Shown: one piece after another, positions 40,672-48,796 of the stretch
Layout: every line of letters starts with the position of its first letter
Numbering within the stretch: the first letter of the stretch is position 1
Assembly (NCBI RefSeq): GCF_014270065.1
Contig: NZ_JACNME010000002.1
Span: forward strand, 1 to 64,000
Length of the DNA stretch: 64,000 bases
DNA from: Quadrisphaera sp. RL12-1S
GTDB lineage: Bacteria > Actinomycetota > Actinomycetes > Actinomycetales > Quadrisphaeraceae
Reading direction: 5' to 3'
Translations under genes and position numbers: made by a program
Notes under the pieces: generated by a model
Databases searched by the model: none
What the model was told of the DNA's origin: nothing
The model's input: only the letters and a program-made list of their open reading frames with translations

Positions 40672-43056
40672 ATGACCGCCGTCGAGCCGCACGCAGACCT
40701 GGTCGGCCTGCTCGCAGACCACTCCTCAGACGTCGAGGGCGACCCCCGTGACGGCGGGGACGAGCTGCGGCGCCTGCTGCGCGAGCAGCGGCTGGTCAGC
40801 TGGTTCCAGCCGATCGTGGACCTGTCCACCGGGGCCGTCGTCGCGCACGAGGCCCTGGTGCGCGGTCCCCTCGACTCCCCGCTGCACCTGCCGGACGCCC
40901 TGTTCGGCACGGCCCGCCGCCACGGCCTGCTCTCCGAGCTGGACGCCGCCTGCCGCGCCGCCGCCTTCCGCGGCGCCGCGGTGCACGGCCTGGTGGAGCC
41001 GCTGTCGCTGTTCGTCAACGTGGAGCCGGAGGTGCTCGACAGCGCCCCGCTCGACGTGCTCCTGGAGATCGCCGCCAGCGCCCCCGGCCACCTGCGGGTG
41101 GTGGTGGAGCTGACCGAGCGGGCCCTCGCCAAGCGCCCGGCGGAGCTGCTGCGCACCGTGGAGCGGGTCCGCGAGGCCGGGTGGGCGGTGGCCCTGGACG
41201 ACGTCGGTGCCGAGGAGCTCTCGCTGGCGTTCATGCCGCTGCTGCGCCCCGACGTGGTGAAGCTGGACCTGCGCCTCGTGCAGGACGCGCCCGGCCCCGA
41301 CGTCGCGCAGGTGATGAACGCCGTCAACGCCTACGCCGAGGACAGCGGCGCCCTGGTGCTGGCCGAGGGCATCGAGCACGCCGACCACCTGCGCCTGGCG
41401 CAGGCGCTCGGCGCCGGGCTGGGCCAGGGCTGGCTCTTCGGCCGGCCCCAGGCGGTGCCCGCCGACCACCCGCCCACCGGGTCCCTGCAGCTGCCGCGCC
41501 GCGGCACGGGCGCCGGTCCGGACCCGCTGACCTCCAGCCCGTTCGCCCTCCTGCCCGAGGGCGTGGAGCTGCGTCGCGCGCCCAAGAAGCTGCTCGTGGA
41601 GCTCAGCAAGCAGCTGGAGCGGGAGGCGCTGCGCCAGGGAAGCACCTGCGTGGTGGCCTCCACCTTCCAGGAGGCGCGGCACTTCACGCCCGCCACCACC
41701 GGCCGCTACCGCGACCTCGCCGAGCGCACCGCCTTCGTGTGCGCCCTCGGGGAGGACCTGCCCGCCGAGCCGATGCCCGGCGTGCGCGGCGCCACCCTGT
41801 CCGCGGACGACCCGGTGCGCGGGGAGTGGGACGTGGTGGTGATCGCCCCGCACTTCGCCGCGGCGCTCCTGGCCCGCGACCTCGGCGACGACGGACCCGA
41901 CCCGGCCCGCCGCTTCGAGTACGCCCTCACCTACGAGCGCTCCACCGTGGCCGCCGCCGGGCGAGCGCTGCTCGCGCGGGTGGCGGCCCAGGACGAGGCG
42001 CGGCCCGTCGTCGTCCCCCAGCAGGCGGTGGTGCCGGCGGCCGAGGTGGGCGGCTCCCGCCGCGCCTCGCGCCCGGCGAGGCCGGGGGACGTCCCGAGCG
42101 GCCCCACCGGCAGCGGCGTCCTGGGCGGCGAGGTGACCGACGCGCTGCTGCGCCGTGCGCTGGCCGCCTCCACCAGCGGCGTCTGCATCGCCGAGCTGCG
42201 CCGCCCCGACCAGCCGCTGGTGTACGTCAACCCCGCCTTCGAGCGGCTGAGCGGCCTGCCCGCCGAGCAGGTGCTCGGCCGCAACTGCCGCTTCCTGCAG
42301 GGCCCGGAGACCGACCCGGGGGTGGTCGCCTCCATCCGCTCGGCCATCCGCGCCGGCCGCGAGTGGACCGGCGTGGTCCTCAACCACCGCGGCGCCGACC
42401 GCGAGCCGTGGTGGAACGAGATCCACCTGTCTCCGGTGCGCGACGACGACGGCGTGCTCGCGCAGTACATCGGCGTGCAGACCGACGTCACCGAGCACGT
42501 CCTCGCCCAGCGCGAGCTGGCCGCCGAGCGCGACCGCAGCGCCGCGCACCTGGCGCGCATCGAGCAGCTGGCGTTCACCGACCCGCTCACGGGCCTAGAC
42601 AACCGCCGCCGCTTCGAGACGCGCCTGGAGACCGCCCTGTGGGACGCCCGCGCCGGGGGCAGCGCGCTGGCGGTGGTGCTGCTGGACCTGGACGGGTTCA
42701 AGGCCGTCAACGACACCCACGGCCACGCCGCCGGTGACGAGCTGCTGGTGGCCCTGGCCGCCCGGCTGCGCCGGCGCCTGCGCCGCGCGGACCTGGTCTG
42801 CCGCCTCGGCGGGGACGAGTTCCTGCTGGCCCTGCCCGGTCTGGACCCGGTGGTCGCCGCCGAGCAGGTGGCCGCGGTGGTGGCCCAGGTCTGCCAGGAC
42901 GTCACCGAGCCGGTGCCCACAGGCTTCGGCGAGGTCGCCGTGGGCGTCAGCGCCGGGGTGGCGCTGCACCCGGCCGACGGTGACGCCGTCACCGCCCTCG
43001 TGCACGTGGCCGACCAGCGGATGTTCGCCCAGAAGCGGGCCCACCGCCGCCGCTGA
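40672..43056 (+). CDS. EAL-DICT-LOV-GGDEF cyclic-di-GMP photoreceptor enzyme
   Basis: 794 aa. The EAL domain (about 35-270) keeps the catalytic set: Glu60 in EALVRG, FVNVEP, VELTER, ALDDVGAE, VKLDLRLV, LAEGIEH and GQGW, so phosphodiesterase activity is likely. A DICT sensory domain follows (about 300-450; ELSKQLEREALRQGSTCVV). The PAS domain is of LOV type: GRNCRFLQ with the reactive Cys539, plus the flavin-contacting Asn in LNHRG and WWNEI and Gln in GVQTDVTE. The GGDEF domain (about 620-790) has DPLTGLDNR, DLDGFKAVNDTHGH, intact GGDEF at 713-717 and an RRAD I-site. Blue light probably controls cyclic-di-GMP. An upstream ATG at 40618 is possible. Confidence 0.93.
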   Translation: MTAVEPHADLVGLLADHSSDVEGDPRDGGDELRRLLREQRLVSWFQPIVDLSTGAVVAHEALVRGPLDSPLHLPDALFGTARRHGLLSELDAACRAAAFRGAAVHGLVEPLSLFVNVEPEVLDSAPLDVLLEIAASAPGHLRVVVELTERALAKRPAELLRTVERVREAGWAVALDDVGAEELSLAFMPLLRPDVVKLDLRLVQDAPGPDVAQVMNAVNAYAEDSGALVLAEGIEHADHLRLAQALGAGLGQGWLFGRPQAVPADHPPTGSLQLPRRGTGAGPDPLTSSPFALLPEGVELRRAPKKLLVELSKQLEREALRQGSTCVVASTFQEARHFTPATTGRYRDLAERTAFVCALGEDLPAEPMPGVRGATLSADDPVRGEWDVVVIAPHFAAALLARDLGDDGPDPARRFEYALTYERSTVAAAGRALLARVAAQDEARPVVVPQQAVVPAAEVGGSRRASRPARPGDVPSGPTGSGVLGGEVTDALLRRALAASTSGVCIAELRRPDQPLVYVNPAFERLSGLPAEQVLGRNCRFLQGPETDPGVVASIRSAIRAGREWTGVVLNHRGADREPWWNEIHLSPVRDDDGVLAQYIGVQTDVTEHVLAQRELAAERDRSAAHLARIEQLAFTDPLTGLDNRRRFETRLETALWDARAGGSALAVVLLDLDGFKAVNDTHGHAAGDELLVALAARLRRRLRRADLVCRLGGDEFLLALPGLDPVVAAEQVAAVVAQVCQDVTEPVPTGFGEVAVGVSAGVALHPADGDAVTALVHVADQRMFAQKRAHRRR

Positions 43057-43064
43057 CCGGCGGG

Positions 43065-43508
43065 TCAGGGTGCTGCGGTGGCGCCCCGGTCGAGGGCCTC
43101 GGTGGCGCGCCGCAGGAAGGCGAGCACCACCTCCCGCTCGTCGGGAGGCAGCTCGCGGCTGACCGCGTCGAGGCCGGCGATGGGGGCCGACCACGCGGCG
43201 TCGTTCGCCGCGCGGGCGCCCTCGTCGAGGACGACGAGCGTGCGCCGGCGGTCGGTGGGGTGCGGGTGCCGGTGCACATGGCCGGCGGCGGCGAGCCGGT
43301 CCACCAGCACCGTGGCCGAGGCGGTGCGGATGCCGAGCCGCTCGGACAGGTCAGCCACCCCCAGCGGGCCGTGGTTCCCGAGCAGGTAGAGCGCGGTGAC
43401 GTCGGTGGTGCCCAGGCCCTGCTGCCGCGAGACCCGCGCCAGCAGCTCGCGGCTGGCGTCGGTGAAGGCCTGCAGGGCCCGCGTCACGTCGTCCGGCTCG
43501 AAGTGCAC
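43065..43508 (-). CDS. MarR-family transcriptional regulator
   Basis: 147 aa. The winged helix is seen in TTDVTALYLLGNHGPLGVADLSERLGIRTASATVLVDRLAAAGHVHRHPHPTDRRRTLVVL, where DRR is the wing. MarR proteins bind palindromes as dimers and leave DNA when a phenolic or drug-like ligand binds. It starts at GTG 43508, directly beside a 35-bp palindrome shared with the divergent flavin monooxygenase gene, so it probably represses both. Confidence 0.94.
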   Translation of the reverse strand: MHFEPDDVTRALQAFTDASRELLARVSRQQGLGTTDVTALYLLGNHGPLGVADLSERLGIRTASATVLVDRLAAAGHVHRHPHPTDRRRTLVVLDEGARAANDAAWSAPIAGLDAVSRELPPDEREVVLAFLRRATEALDRGATAAP

Positions 43509-43521
43509 CGGTCACCCCTGT

Positions 43522-43556
43522 TCGCTAGATTGTCTATCTACTAGGCAGTCTAGCGA
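43522..43556. promoter_or_regulatory. MarR operator palindrome
   Basis: Outer arms TCGCTAGA and TCTAGCGA are perfect 8-bp complements. Inside, TG-x-CTA and TAG-x-CA continue the symmetry around a 5-bp centre at 43539. It fills most of the gap between the divergent MarR and monooxygenase genes. Confidence 0.8.
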
Positions 43557-43568
43557 CGAGGAGTGGCC

Positions 43569-44789
43569 GTGGCCATCTCGAAGGTCCTCATCAGCGGCGC
43601 CAGCATCGCCGGCCCGGCGCTGGCGCACTGGCTGGCCCGCGCCGGCACGTCGGTCACGGTGGTGGAGCGCGCACCCGAGCTGCGCGCGGGCGGCCACAAC
43701 GTGGACGTCCGCGGCGCCGGCCGCGAGGTGCTGCGCCGGATGGGCCTGGAGCAGCGCGTGCTCGCGCACACCACCGGCGAGGAGGGCACCCGCTTCCTCG
43801 ACGAGCGCGGCCGCGTGCTCGGGGAGTTCCCCGCCTCCACCTCCCAGACCGGCGGACCGACCGCCGAGGTGGAGGTGCTCCGGGGGCGCCTGAGCCGCCT
43901 GCTGGTGGACAGCTGCGACGGGCTGCCCGGTCGCGTCGAGTGGCGCTTCGGGGACCAGGTCGCCGAGGTCGACGACACCGGCGACGACACCGGCGGCGGG
44001 GTCGACGTCACCTTCGCCTCCGGCGCGCGCGAGCGCTTCGACGTCGTCGTCGTCGCGGAGGGCCTGCGCTCGCGCACCCGACGGCGCGTGTTCGGCGAGG
44101 GCCACGTCCGCGAGCTCGGCGCCTACTGCGCCTACCTCACCGTCCCCCGCGAGCCCGGCGACGACCGCTACTGGACCTGGCAGGTGCTCGGCCGGGGCCG
44201 CAGCGCCCACCTGCGCCCCGACGACGAGGGCACCACGCGGGGGCTGCTGACGTTCCTGTCCGACGTGCCGGGCCTGGACGAGCTCGAGCCCCGGGCCACG
44301 GCGCACGTGCTGCAGCGCCTCTACGCCGGCACCGGCCCCGTCGGCGAGCGGCTCACCGCCGCGCTCGACACCCAGCCGTACTACGTCGAGGCGCTCGGCC
44401 AGGCGGTGCTGCCGCGCTGGTCGAGGGGCCGGGTGGTGCTCGCCGGCGACGCCGCGCACTGCGCGTCGCCGATCTCGGGCATGTCCACCACGCTCGCCCT
44501 GGTCGGCGCCCACGTGCTGGCCGGTGAGCTGACGCGGCCGGGTGCCTCGCCCGCCGCGGCGCTGGACGCCTACGAGCGGGTCCTGCGGCCCCTGGTCGAC
44601 GCCGCGCAGAAGCTGCCGCCGGGCACCCCGCGGATCGGCAACCCGCGCCGCACCGCCGAGATCCGGGTGCTGGGCGCGCTGGTGGGGCTCGCCTCCAGCC
44701 GGGCCGTGCGACGCCTGAAGCTGGGGGAGAAGCTCATCGCGCCGCCGGCTGACGCCGTCGACCTGCCCGTCTACGCCCACCTGGCCTGA
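43569..44789 (+). CDS. FAD-dependent monooxygenase (aromatic hydroxylase type)
   Basis: 406 aa. VLISGASIAGPALAHWLARAGTSVTVVER is the dinucleotide loop, DVVVVAEGLRSRTRRRVFG the DG-type motif and VVLAGDAAHCASPISGMSTTLALVGAHVLAGEL the second FAD motif of class A flavoprotein monooxygenases. GTG 43569 has AGGAG 9 bases upstream; GTG 43563 is an alternative. Similar enzymes inactivate tetracyclines or rifampicin or hydroxylate aromatics. MarR control suggests detoxification of an aromatic compound. Confidence 0.9.
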   Translation: MAISKVLISGASIAGPALAHWLARAGTSVTVVERAPELRAGGHNVDVRGAGREVLRRMGLEQRVLAHTTGEEGTRFLDERGRVLGEFPASTSQTGGPTAEVEVLRGRLSRLLVDSCDGLPGRVEWRFGDQVAEVDDTGDDTGGGVDVTFASGARERFDVVVVAEGLRSRTRRRVFGEGHVRELGAYCAYLTVPREPGDDRYWTWQVLGRGRSAHLRPDDEGTTRGLLTFLSDVPGLDELEPRATAHVLQRLYAGTGPVGERLTAALDTQPYYVEALGQAVLPRWSRGRVVLAGDAAHCASPISGMSTTLALVGAHVLAGELTRPGASPAAALDAYERVLRPLVDAAQKLPPGTPRIGNPRRTAEIRVLGALVGLASSRAVRRLKLGEKLIAPPADAVDLPVYAHLA

Positions 44790-44809
44790 GGCGCGCCGAG
44801 GGACCGCTC

Positions 44810-45774
44810 TCAGCAGAGCGCCGCACCGGCGGGGCCGCCGGTGCAGGTCACCACCTCGGCGGCCCACACCAGGCCCTCGGGCGCCTGCAGGCCCACCTGC
44901 ACCGGCTGGCCGTCCCCGGTGAACGGCCGCACGAGCACGTCGTCGGGGCAGCGCTGCGCGGGGGCGTCCTCGCCGTCCAGGCTGAGGCGCACCGGCACGG
45001 GGCGCAGGCACGCCAGCACCACCGCGTACGGGCGCCCCGGGGCGGTGAGCAGCACGGGCAGCCACCCGGTGCCGCGGCGCACCGTCAGCGGCACCGCGGG
45101 CAGCCGGGTGGACGTGCCGAGCACCGCCGCCCGCACCACCCCGGACGCCGTCTCGGTGTCCACCCACAGCCCCGGCACCAGCTCGGCGTCACCGGCGGCC
45201 AGCACCTCTCGCGTGCTCGCCCCGGCGGGCAGCAGCGTCCCGCCCGGCCCGCCGCCCGGCGGCAGCGCGATCCCGGTCGCCGCGTCCGCAGCGGACGTGC
45301 ACAGCCCGCCGCGGCCCAGCACGTCCTCGGTCGGGCGCACCACCAGGCACACCGTGCCCGGGGTCGTCCCCAGCGCCACCCAGTACGACGCCGCGGGCGC
45401 CACCGCCAGCAGCCGCTCGGTCCCCCGCCGCACGCCCACGTCCTCCGCGAGGCCGTCGTCAGGGAGGGCCGTGCCGGCGCGGGCGGGCTCGTCGAGCACC
45501 GGGACAGCTCCTGGGCGCTCGCCGACCCGTCCAGCCGGGTGGGGCCGCGGTCCGCGGCGCGCCGCTGCGCCACCACGCCCACCCCCAGCGCCACCAGCAC
45601 GACGACGACGGCCGCGGCCACCACCCGCCGCCTGCGGCGCGGCGCGTCCGTCCCGGCGCGCACAGCAGGCCGTCGGCCGCCGCCGTCAGCGTCGTCGCGG
45701 TCGCCGTCGTCGTCGTCGCCGTCGAGGTCGAGCTCGTCACCACCCCCGGCGGACCCCCTCACCGCGGCCCCCAC
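44810..45774 (-). pseudogene. frameshifted membrane protein, paralogue of 20313-21338
   Basis: The reading starts at GTG 45774 with an acidic head, RRRRR and a membrane helix (VVAAAVVVVLVALGVGVV), then RLDGSASAQEL, matching LDGSASALEL of the paralogue. Directly after this the frame is lost. The next frame continues the homologous sequence (PVLDEPARAGT for PALREAGEDG) to the stop at 44810, with GTVCLVVRPTE, LVPGLWVDTETA and FTGDGQPVQV. Restoring the frame needs one added base near 45504-45509. Both parts keep coding-like composition, so the lesion is recent or a sequence error. Confidence 0.75.
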
Positions 45775-45899
45775 GACGGCACCGTCTCACGGCCGCAGCC
45801 GTCGGCACCCATGACGTCTTGTGCTCAGGGCGTAGCGCTGCGTCGCGTATGGTCACAAACTGTGCAGATGCGCGACGACGTGACGCCGGGCGGCTGCGG

Positions 45900-46307
45900 A
45901 TGACGACGGTGAACGTCGTCGACCTGCGGGCGCACGACGACCTCGACGGCCTGTCCGAGTTCGAGCTGCTGGACCTGTACCTGCGGGTGCGGCGCCTGCT
46001 GGCCGAGCGGCTCTCCAGGCACGAGGGGTCGGAGTCGCTGGAGATGTTCTTCTCCCGCATGGCCGAGGTGGTCGAGCCCGCCGCGCCGGCGCACCCGGTG
46101 CCCAAGGCCCGGATCTCGCCGCGCGAGCGGGAGGTGCTGCACTTCCTGGCTCAGCAGAAGACCAACGCCGAGATCGCCGCCACGCTGTTCATCAGCGAGA
46201 ACACGGTCAAGAACCACGTGTCGAGCATCCTCGCCAAGTACGAGGTGGGCACCCGGCACGGCGCGGTGATGGCCGCCATCCGCGAGGGCACCCTCACCGT
46301 CGACTGA
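45900..46307 (+). CDS. LuxR-type helix-turn-helix regulator, 135 aa
   Basis: Starts MTTVNVVDLRAHDDLDGLSEFELLDLYLRVRRLLAERL, a helical N-terminal region without a receiver domain. The C-terminal half is a GerE/LuxR DNA-binding domain: ISPREREVLHFLAQQKTNAEIAATLFISENTVKNHVSSILAKY. Lacking the phosphoacceptor domain, it may be controlled by abundance or by a partner. The upstream 125 bases hold TATGGT and a small CACA-AAC-TGTG repeat. It diverges from the frameshifted paralogue gene. Confidence 0.85.
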   Translation: MTTVNVVDLRAHDDLDGLSEFELLDLYLRVRRLLAERLSRHEGSESLEMFFSRMAEVVEPAAPAHPVPKARISPREREVLHFLAQQKTNAEIAATLFISENTVKNHVSSILAKYEVGTRHGAVMAAIREGTLTVD

Positions 46308-46339
46308 CCAGCAGGCGCTGCTGGGTGCGGAGGTGGTGC

Positions 46340-47167
46340 TCAGGGCGCCGGGACGACGACCTCCACTCGTGCCTCGGCGAGCGCACGGGCCATGTCAGCT
46401 GGGGGCGGGGCGTCCGAGACCAGGTAGTCGACGCCGCCCAGCTCTGCAACCTGCGCGAACATCCGGCGCCCGAACTTGGAGCTGTCCACCAGCATCGCCA
46501 CCTCGGTGGCGCGGTCCATCATCTCCCGCATCATCGCGGCCTCGGACAGGTTGGACCCGGAGTAGCCGCCCTCGAGAGACGCGGCGCCCACGGCGATGAG
46601 CGCCAGGTCGCACTGCACGTCCACCTCACCGCCCGTGAGGCCGCTGCGGAACACCACGGGTCCGACGGTGGTCTGCGAGCTGTGGCGCACCGTGCCGCCG
46701 AACAGGCACAGGTCACGCACCGCAGCCGGATTCAGCTCGGAGGAGAGCAGCAGGTTGTTGGTGGCGACGGTGAGGTCGCGGTGGTCGCGCAGCGCGCGCC
46801 CGACCGCAAGCACGGTGGTGCCGCCGTTCAGCATCACCGCCGACCCGTCGGCGACCAGGCCGGCCGCCAGCTCGCCGATGACGTCCTTCGCGCTCGCCTG
46901 CATGCGCCGCCGCACGTCGACGGCGGTCTCGATGCGCGGCACCGCCGACGGGCTCATCGCACCACCGTGCGTGCGGATGACCACGCCCTCGGTGCCGAGC
47001 TGGTCAAGGTCTCGGCGGATGGTGTCCAGGGACACCTGGAAGTGCTTGGCCAGCTGGGTCACGCTCACCTGGCCGTGCTCCGTGACGTAGGACGCCAGCT
47101 CGACCTTGCGACCTGCGGGGATCCGGCGAGGCCCTTGCGGAGATTCGACAGCGTTTGCAGCAGACAC
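46340..47167 (-). CDS. DeoR-family repressor of the sugar importer/aldolase operon
   Basis: About 275 aa. The DeoR helix-turn-helix is RKVELASYVTEHGQVSVTQLAKHFQVSLDTIRRDLDQLGTEGVVIRTHGGA, followed by the sugar-phosphate isomerase-like domain with VMLNGGTTVLAVGRAL, VATNNLLLSSEL, LALIAVGAASLEGGYSG and MLVDSSKFG. Such proteins repress catabolic operons until a phosphorylated intermediate binds. GTG 47167 is chosen because TACTTT lies 6 nt upstream (leaderless); TTG 47173 is the alternative. It is divergent from the ABC/aldolase/kinase operon. Confidence 0.93.
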   Translation of the reverse strand: MSAANAVESPQGPRRIPAGRKVELASYVTEHGQVSVTQLAKHFQVSLDTIRRDLDQLGTEGVVIRTHGGAMSPSAVPRIETAVDVRRRMQASAKDVIGELAAGLVADGSAVMLNGGTTVLAVGRALRDHRDLTVATNNLLLSSELNPAAVRDLCLFGGTVRHSSQTTVGPVVFRSGLTGGEVDVQCDLALIAVGAASLEGGYSGSNLSEAAMMREMMDRATEVAMLVDSSKFGRRMFAQVAELGGVDYLVSDAPPPADMARALAEARVEVVVPAP

Positions 47168-47174
47168 CTGCAAA
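47154..47174. promoter_or_regulatory. putative DeoR operator
   Basis: TTTGCAG and CTGCAAA, perfect 7-bp arms around 7 bp, overlap the start codon of the regulator gene. Further TTGCAA (47189-47194) and TTGCAG (47350-47355) copies lie in the same intergenic region. Confidence 0.55.
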
Positions 47175-47179
47175 AAGTA
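47174..47179 (-). promoter_or_regulatory. putative -10 element of the DeoR gene (leaderless)
   Basis: TACTTT on the minus strand, 6 nt before GTG 47167. A possible TAGACG -35 lies 18 bp upstream of it. Confidence 0.4.
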
Positions 47180-47322
47180 GCATGAAATTGCAAGAGTCGT
47201 CTAGGTTCCGACGAGCGCGTCCGCCACTGCTGGTGCTGCGCGAAGCCTTGGCCAGTGCGCTTCGTCGCGCGTCAAGGCTGGTTTGTTGACCTCGGGACGC
47301 GCAGGCTTCTGCGGCTCGCTGC

Positions 47323-47351
47323 TTGACCTTGCGTAAAAGCCGCACTAACTT
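47323..47351 (+). promoter_or_regulatory. putative promoter of the ABC/aldolase operon
   Basis: TTGACC and TAACTT are 17 bp apart, about 60 bases before the binding-protein start. A TTGCAG copy overlaps the -10, which fits repression by the DeoR protein. Confidence 0.5.
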
Positions 47352-47414
47352 GCAGCCATCCCGCTGGGAGAGCGCACTGAGGCGCAGCAAGCGGAAGCAG
47401 ATGGAGGACTACAC

Positions 47415-48707
47415 ATGGGCAAGGGTGCTCGGATGCGGCGCGCGCTCGCGGCGGCCGTTGGCGTCTCGGCGCTGGCGCTGGTCAGCGCGTGCGGCGGTGG
47501 CTCCAGCGCGGACACGGGGTCCGGCGGGAGCAGCGGCGGCGACGTGACGCTCGAGTTCTCGCAGTGGTGGGAGCCGGAGCTGCCGGCCGGGGAGCTGCGA
47601 GGTCTCATGGACGACTTCGAGGCCAAGAACCCCGGCATCAAGGTCAAGCTGCTCTCGGGGCCCTACGCGTCCACCAAGGAGCAGGTCACCGCCGGCGCCG
47701 CCTCGGGGACCATGAGCGACGTCGTCGGGCTCGACGGGGCCTGGGTCAACGAGTTCCACGACCAGAACGCCCTGGCCGACCTGTCGGGGCTCATGAAGGA
47801 CGCCGGCTACGACGACAGCCAGCTGGCGAGCCAGGTCAAGGTGGACGGGTCCACCTACATGATCCCCGTCGTGAACTTCGCCTACATGATGTTCACCAAC
47901 GACGACCTGCTGGCACAGGCGGGCGTCGCCGAGCCGCCGAGCACCCGCACGGAGTTCGCGGCTGACGCCAAGGCCATCACGGCCGGCGGCAAGGCGAGCG
48001 GCTGGATCCTTCCACTCTCGCTCGACGCCCCCAACGGCGTGCAGAACGACGTCATGTCGTGGAACTGGGCGTCCGGCGGGTCGATGCTCAAGGACGGCAA
48101 GCCCGACCTCACCAACGCCGACGTGACCAGCACCATCGACTACGTCAACGAGCTCAACAAGGCGGGGGTGCTCGCCCCGGGCACCGCCACCCTCAAGGAG
48201 CAGGACAAGGTCGAGGAGTTCACCAACGGCCGCGTCGGCATGATGATCGACTCCCTGGCGCACATCAACACCATCCGCAAGGACGCGCCGAACCTGAAGT
48301 TCACCGTCTCGGCCATTCCCGCCAAGGACGGCTACACCGGCAAGCGCGGTGTGCCGTACGCCTCGTGGGGCATCGGCGTCGCTGAGAACAGCAAGCACAA
48401 GGCGCAGGCCTTCAAGCTGGTCGAGTACCTCCTCAGCGCCGAGACCAACGGCAAGCTCGCCACCGCTGCGAACGCCTTCCCCGGCAACAAGACCGCCGTC
48501 CCGGACTACGTCAAGAACGACGCATCCTTCAAGCAGGCGTTCGACGTCTGGAGCGCGGGCACCCCCGCCAACGAGTTCGTGGGGCTGCCGGTGGCGGAGA
48601 CCCTCATGCGCGACCTCGGTGAGCAGCTGCAGCTCGAGCTGCAGGGCAGCCAGGACACGGCAACCACGCTCAAGAACGCGCAGGCGGCCTGGATGAAGGA
48701 GTTCTGA
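47415..48707 (+). CDS. ABC sugar-binding lipoprotein (MalE/CUT1 type)
   Basis: 430 aa with a lipoprotein signal (RRALAAAVGVSALALVSAC), anchoring Cys at about residue 26. The mature part shows the SBP_bac_1 pattern: TLEFSQWWEPELPAGELRGLMDDFEAKNPGIKVKLL, GLDGAWVNEFHDQNALADLS, YMIPVVNFAYMMFTNDDLL and GRVGMMIDSLAH. GGAGG lies 8-11 bases before the ATG. It delivers a sugar to the two permeases that follow. The ligand is unknown; the aldolase and kinase suggest a ketose or a sugar converted to one. Confidence 0.94.
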   Translation: MGKGARMRRALAAAVGVSALALVSACGGGSSADTGSGGSSGGDVTLEFSQWWEPELPAGELRGLMDDFEAKNPGIKVKLLSGPYASTKEQVTAGAASGTMSDVVGLDGAWVNEFHDQNALADLSGLMKDAGYDDSQLASQVKVDGSTYMIPVVNFAYMMFTNDDLLAQAGVAEPPSTRTEFAADAKAITAGGKASGWILPLSLDAPNGVQNDVMSWNWASGGSMLKDGKPDLTNADVTSTIDYVNELNKAGVLAPGTATLKEQDKVEEFTNGRVGMMIDSLAHINTIRKDAPNLKFTVSAIPAKDGYTGKRGVPYASWGIGVAENSKHKAQAFKLVEYLLSAETNGKLATAANAFPGNKTAVPDYVKNDASFKQAFDVWSAGTPANEFVGLPVAETLMRDLGEQLQLELQGSQDTATTLKNAQAAWMKEF

Positions 48708-48796
48708 GCCGGACCCCGACCGGCCAGCCCACCCCCTGGTCGCGCCCACTGCGGTGCGACCGGGGGCGGTCCACTACCGAACCAGGAGATCTCGTT

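Noticed and set aside
45819-45853. Possible promoter TTGTGC and TATGGT before the LuxR-type gene
   Set aside because: The spacing is 23 bp, outside the usual range; no better -35 was found.
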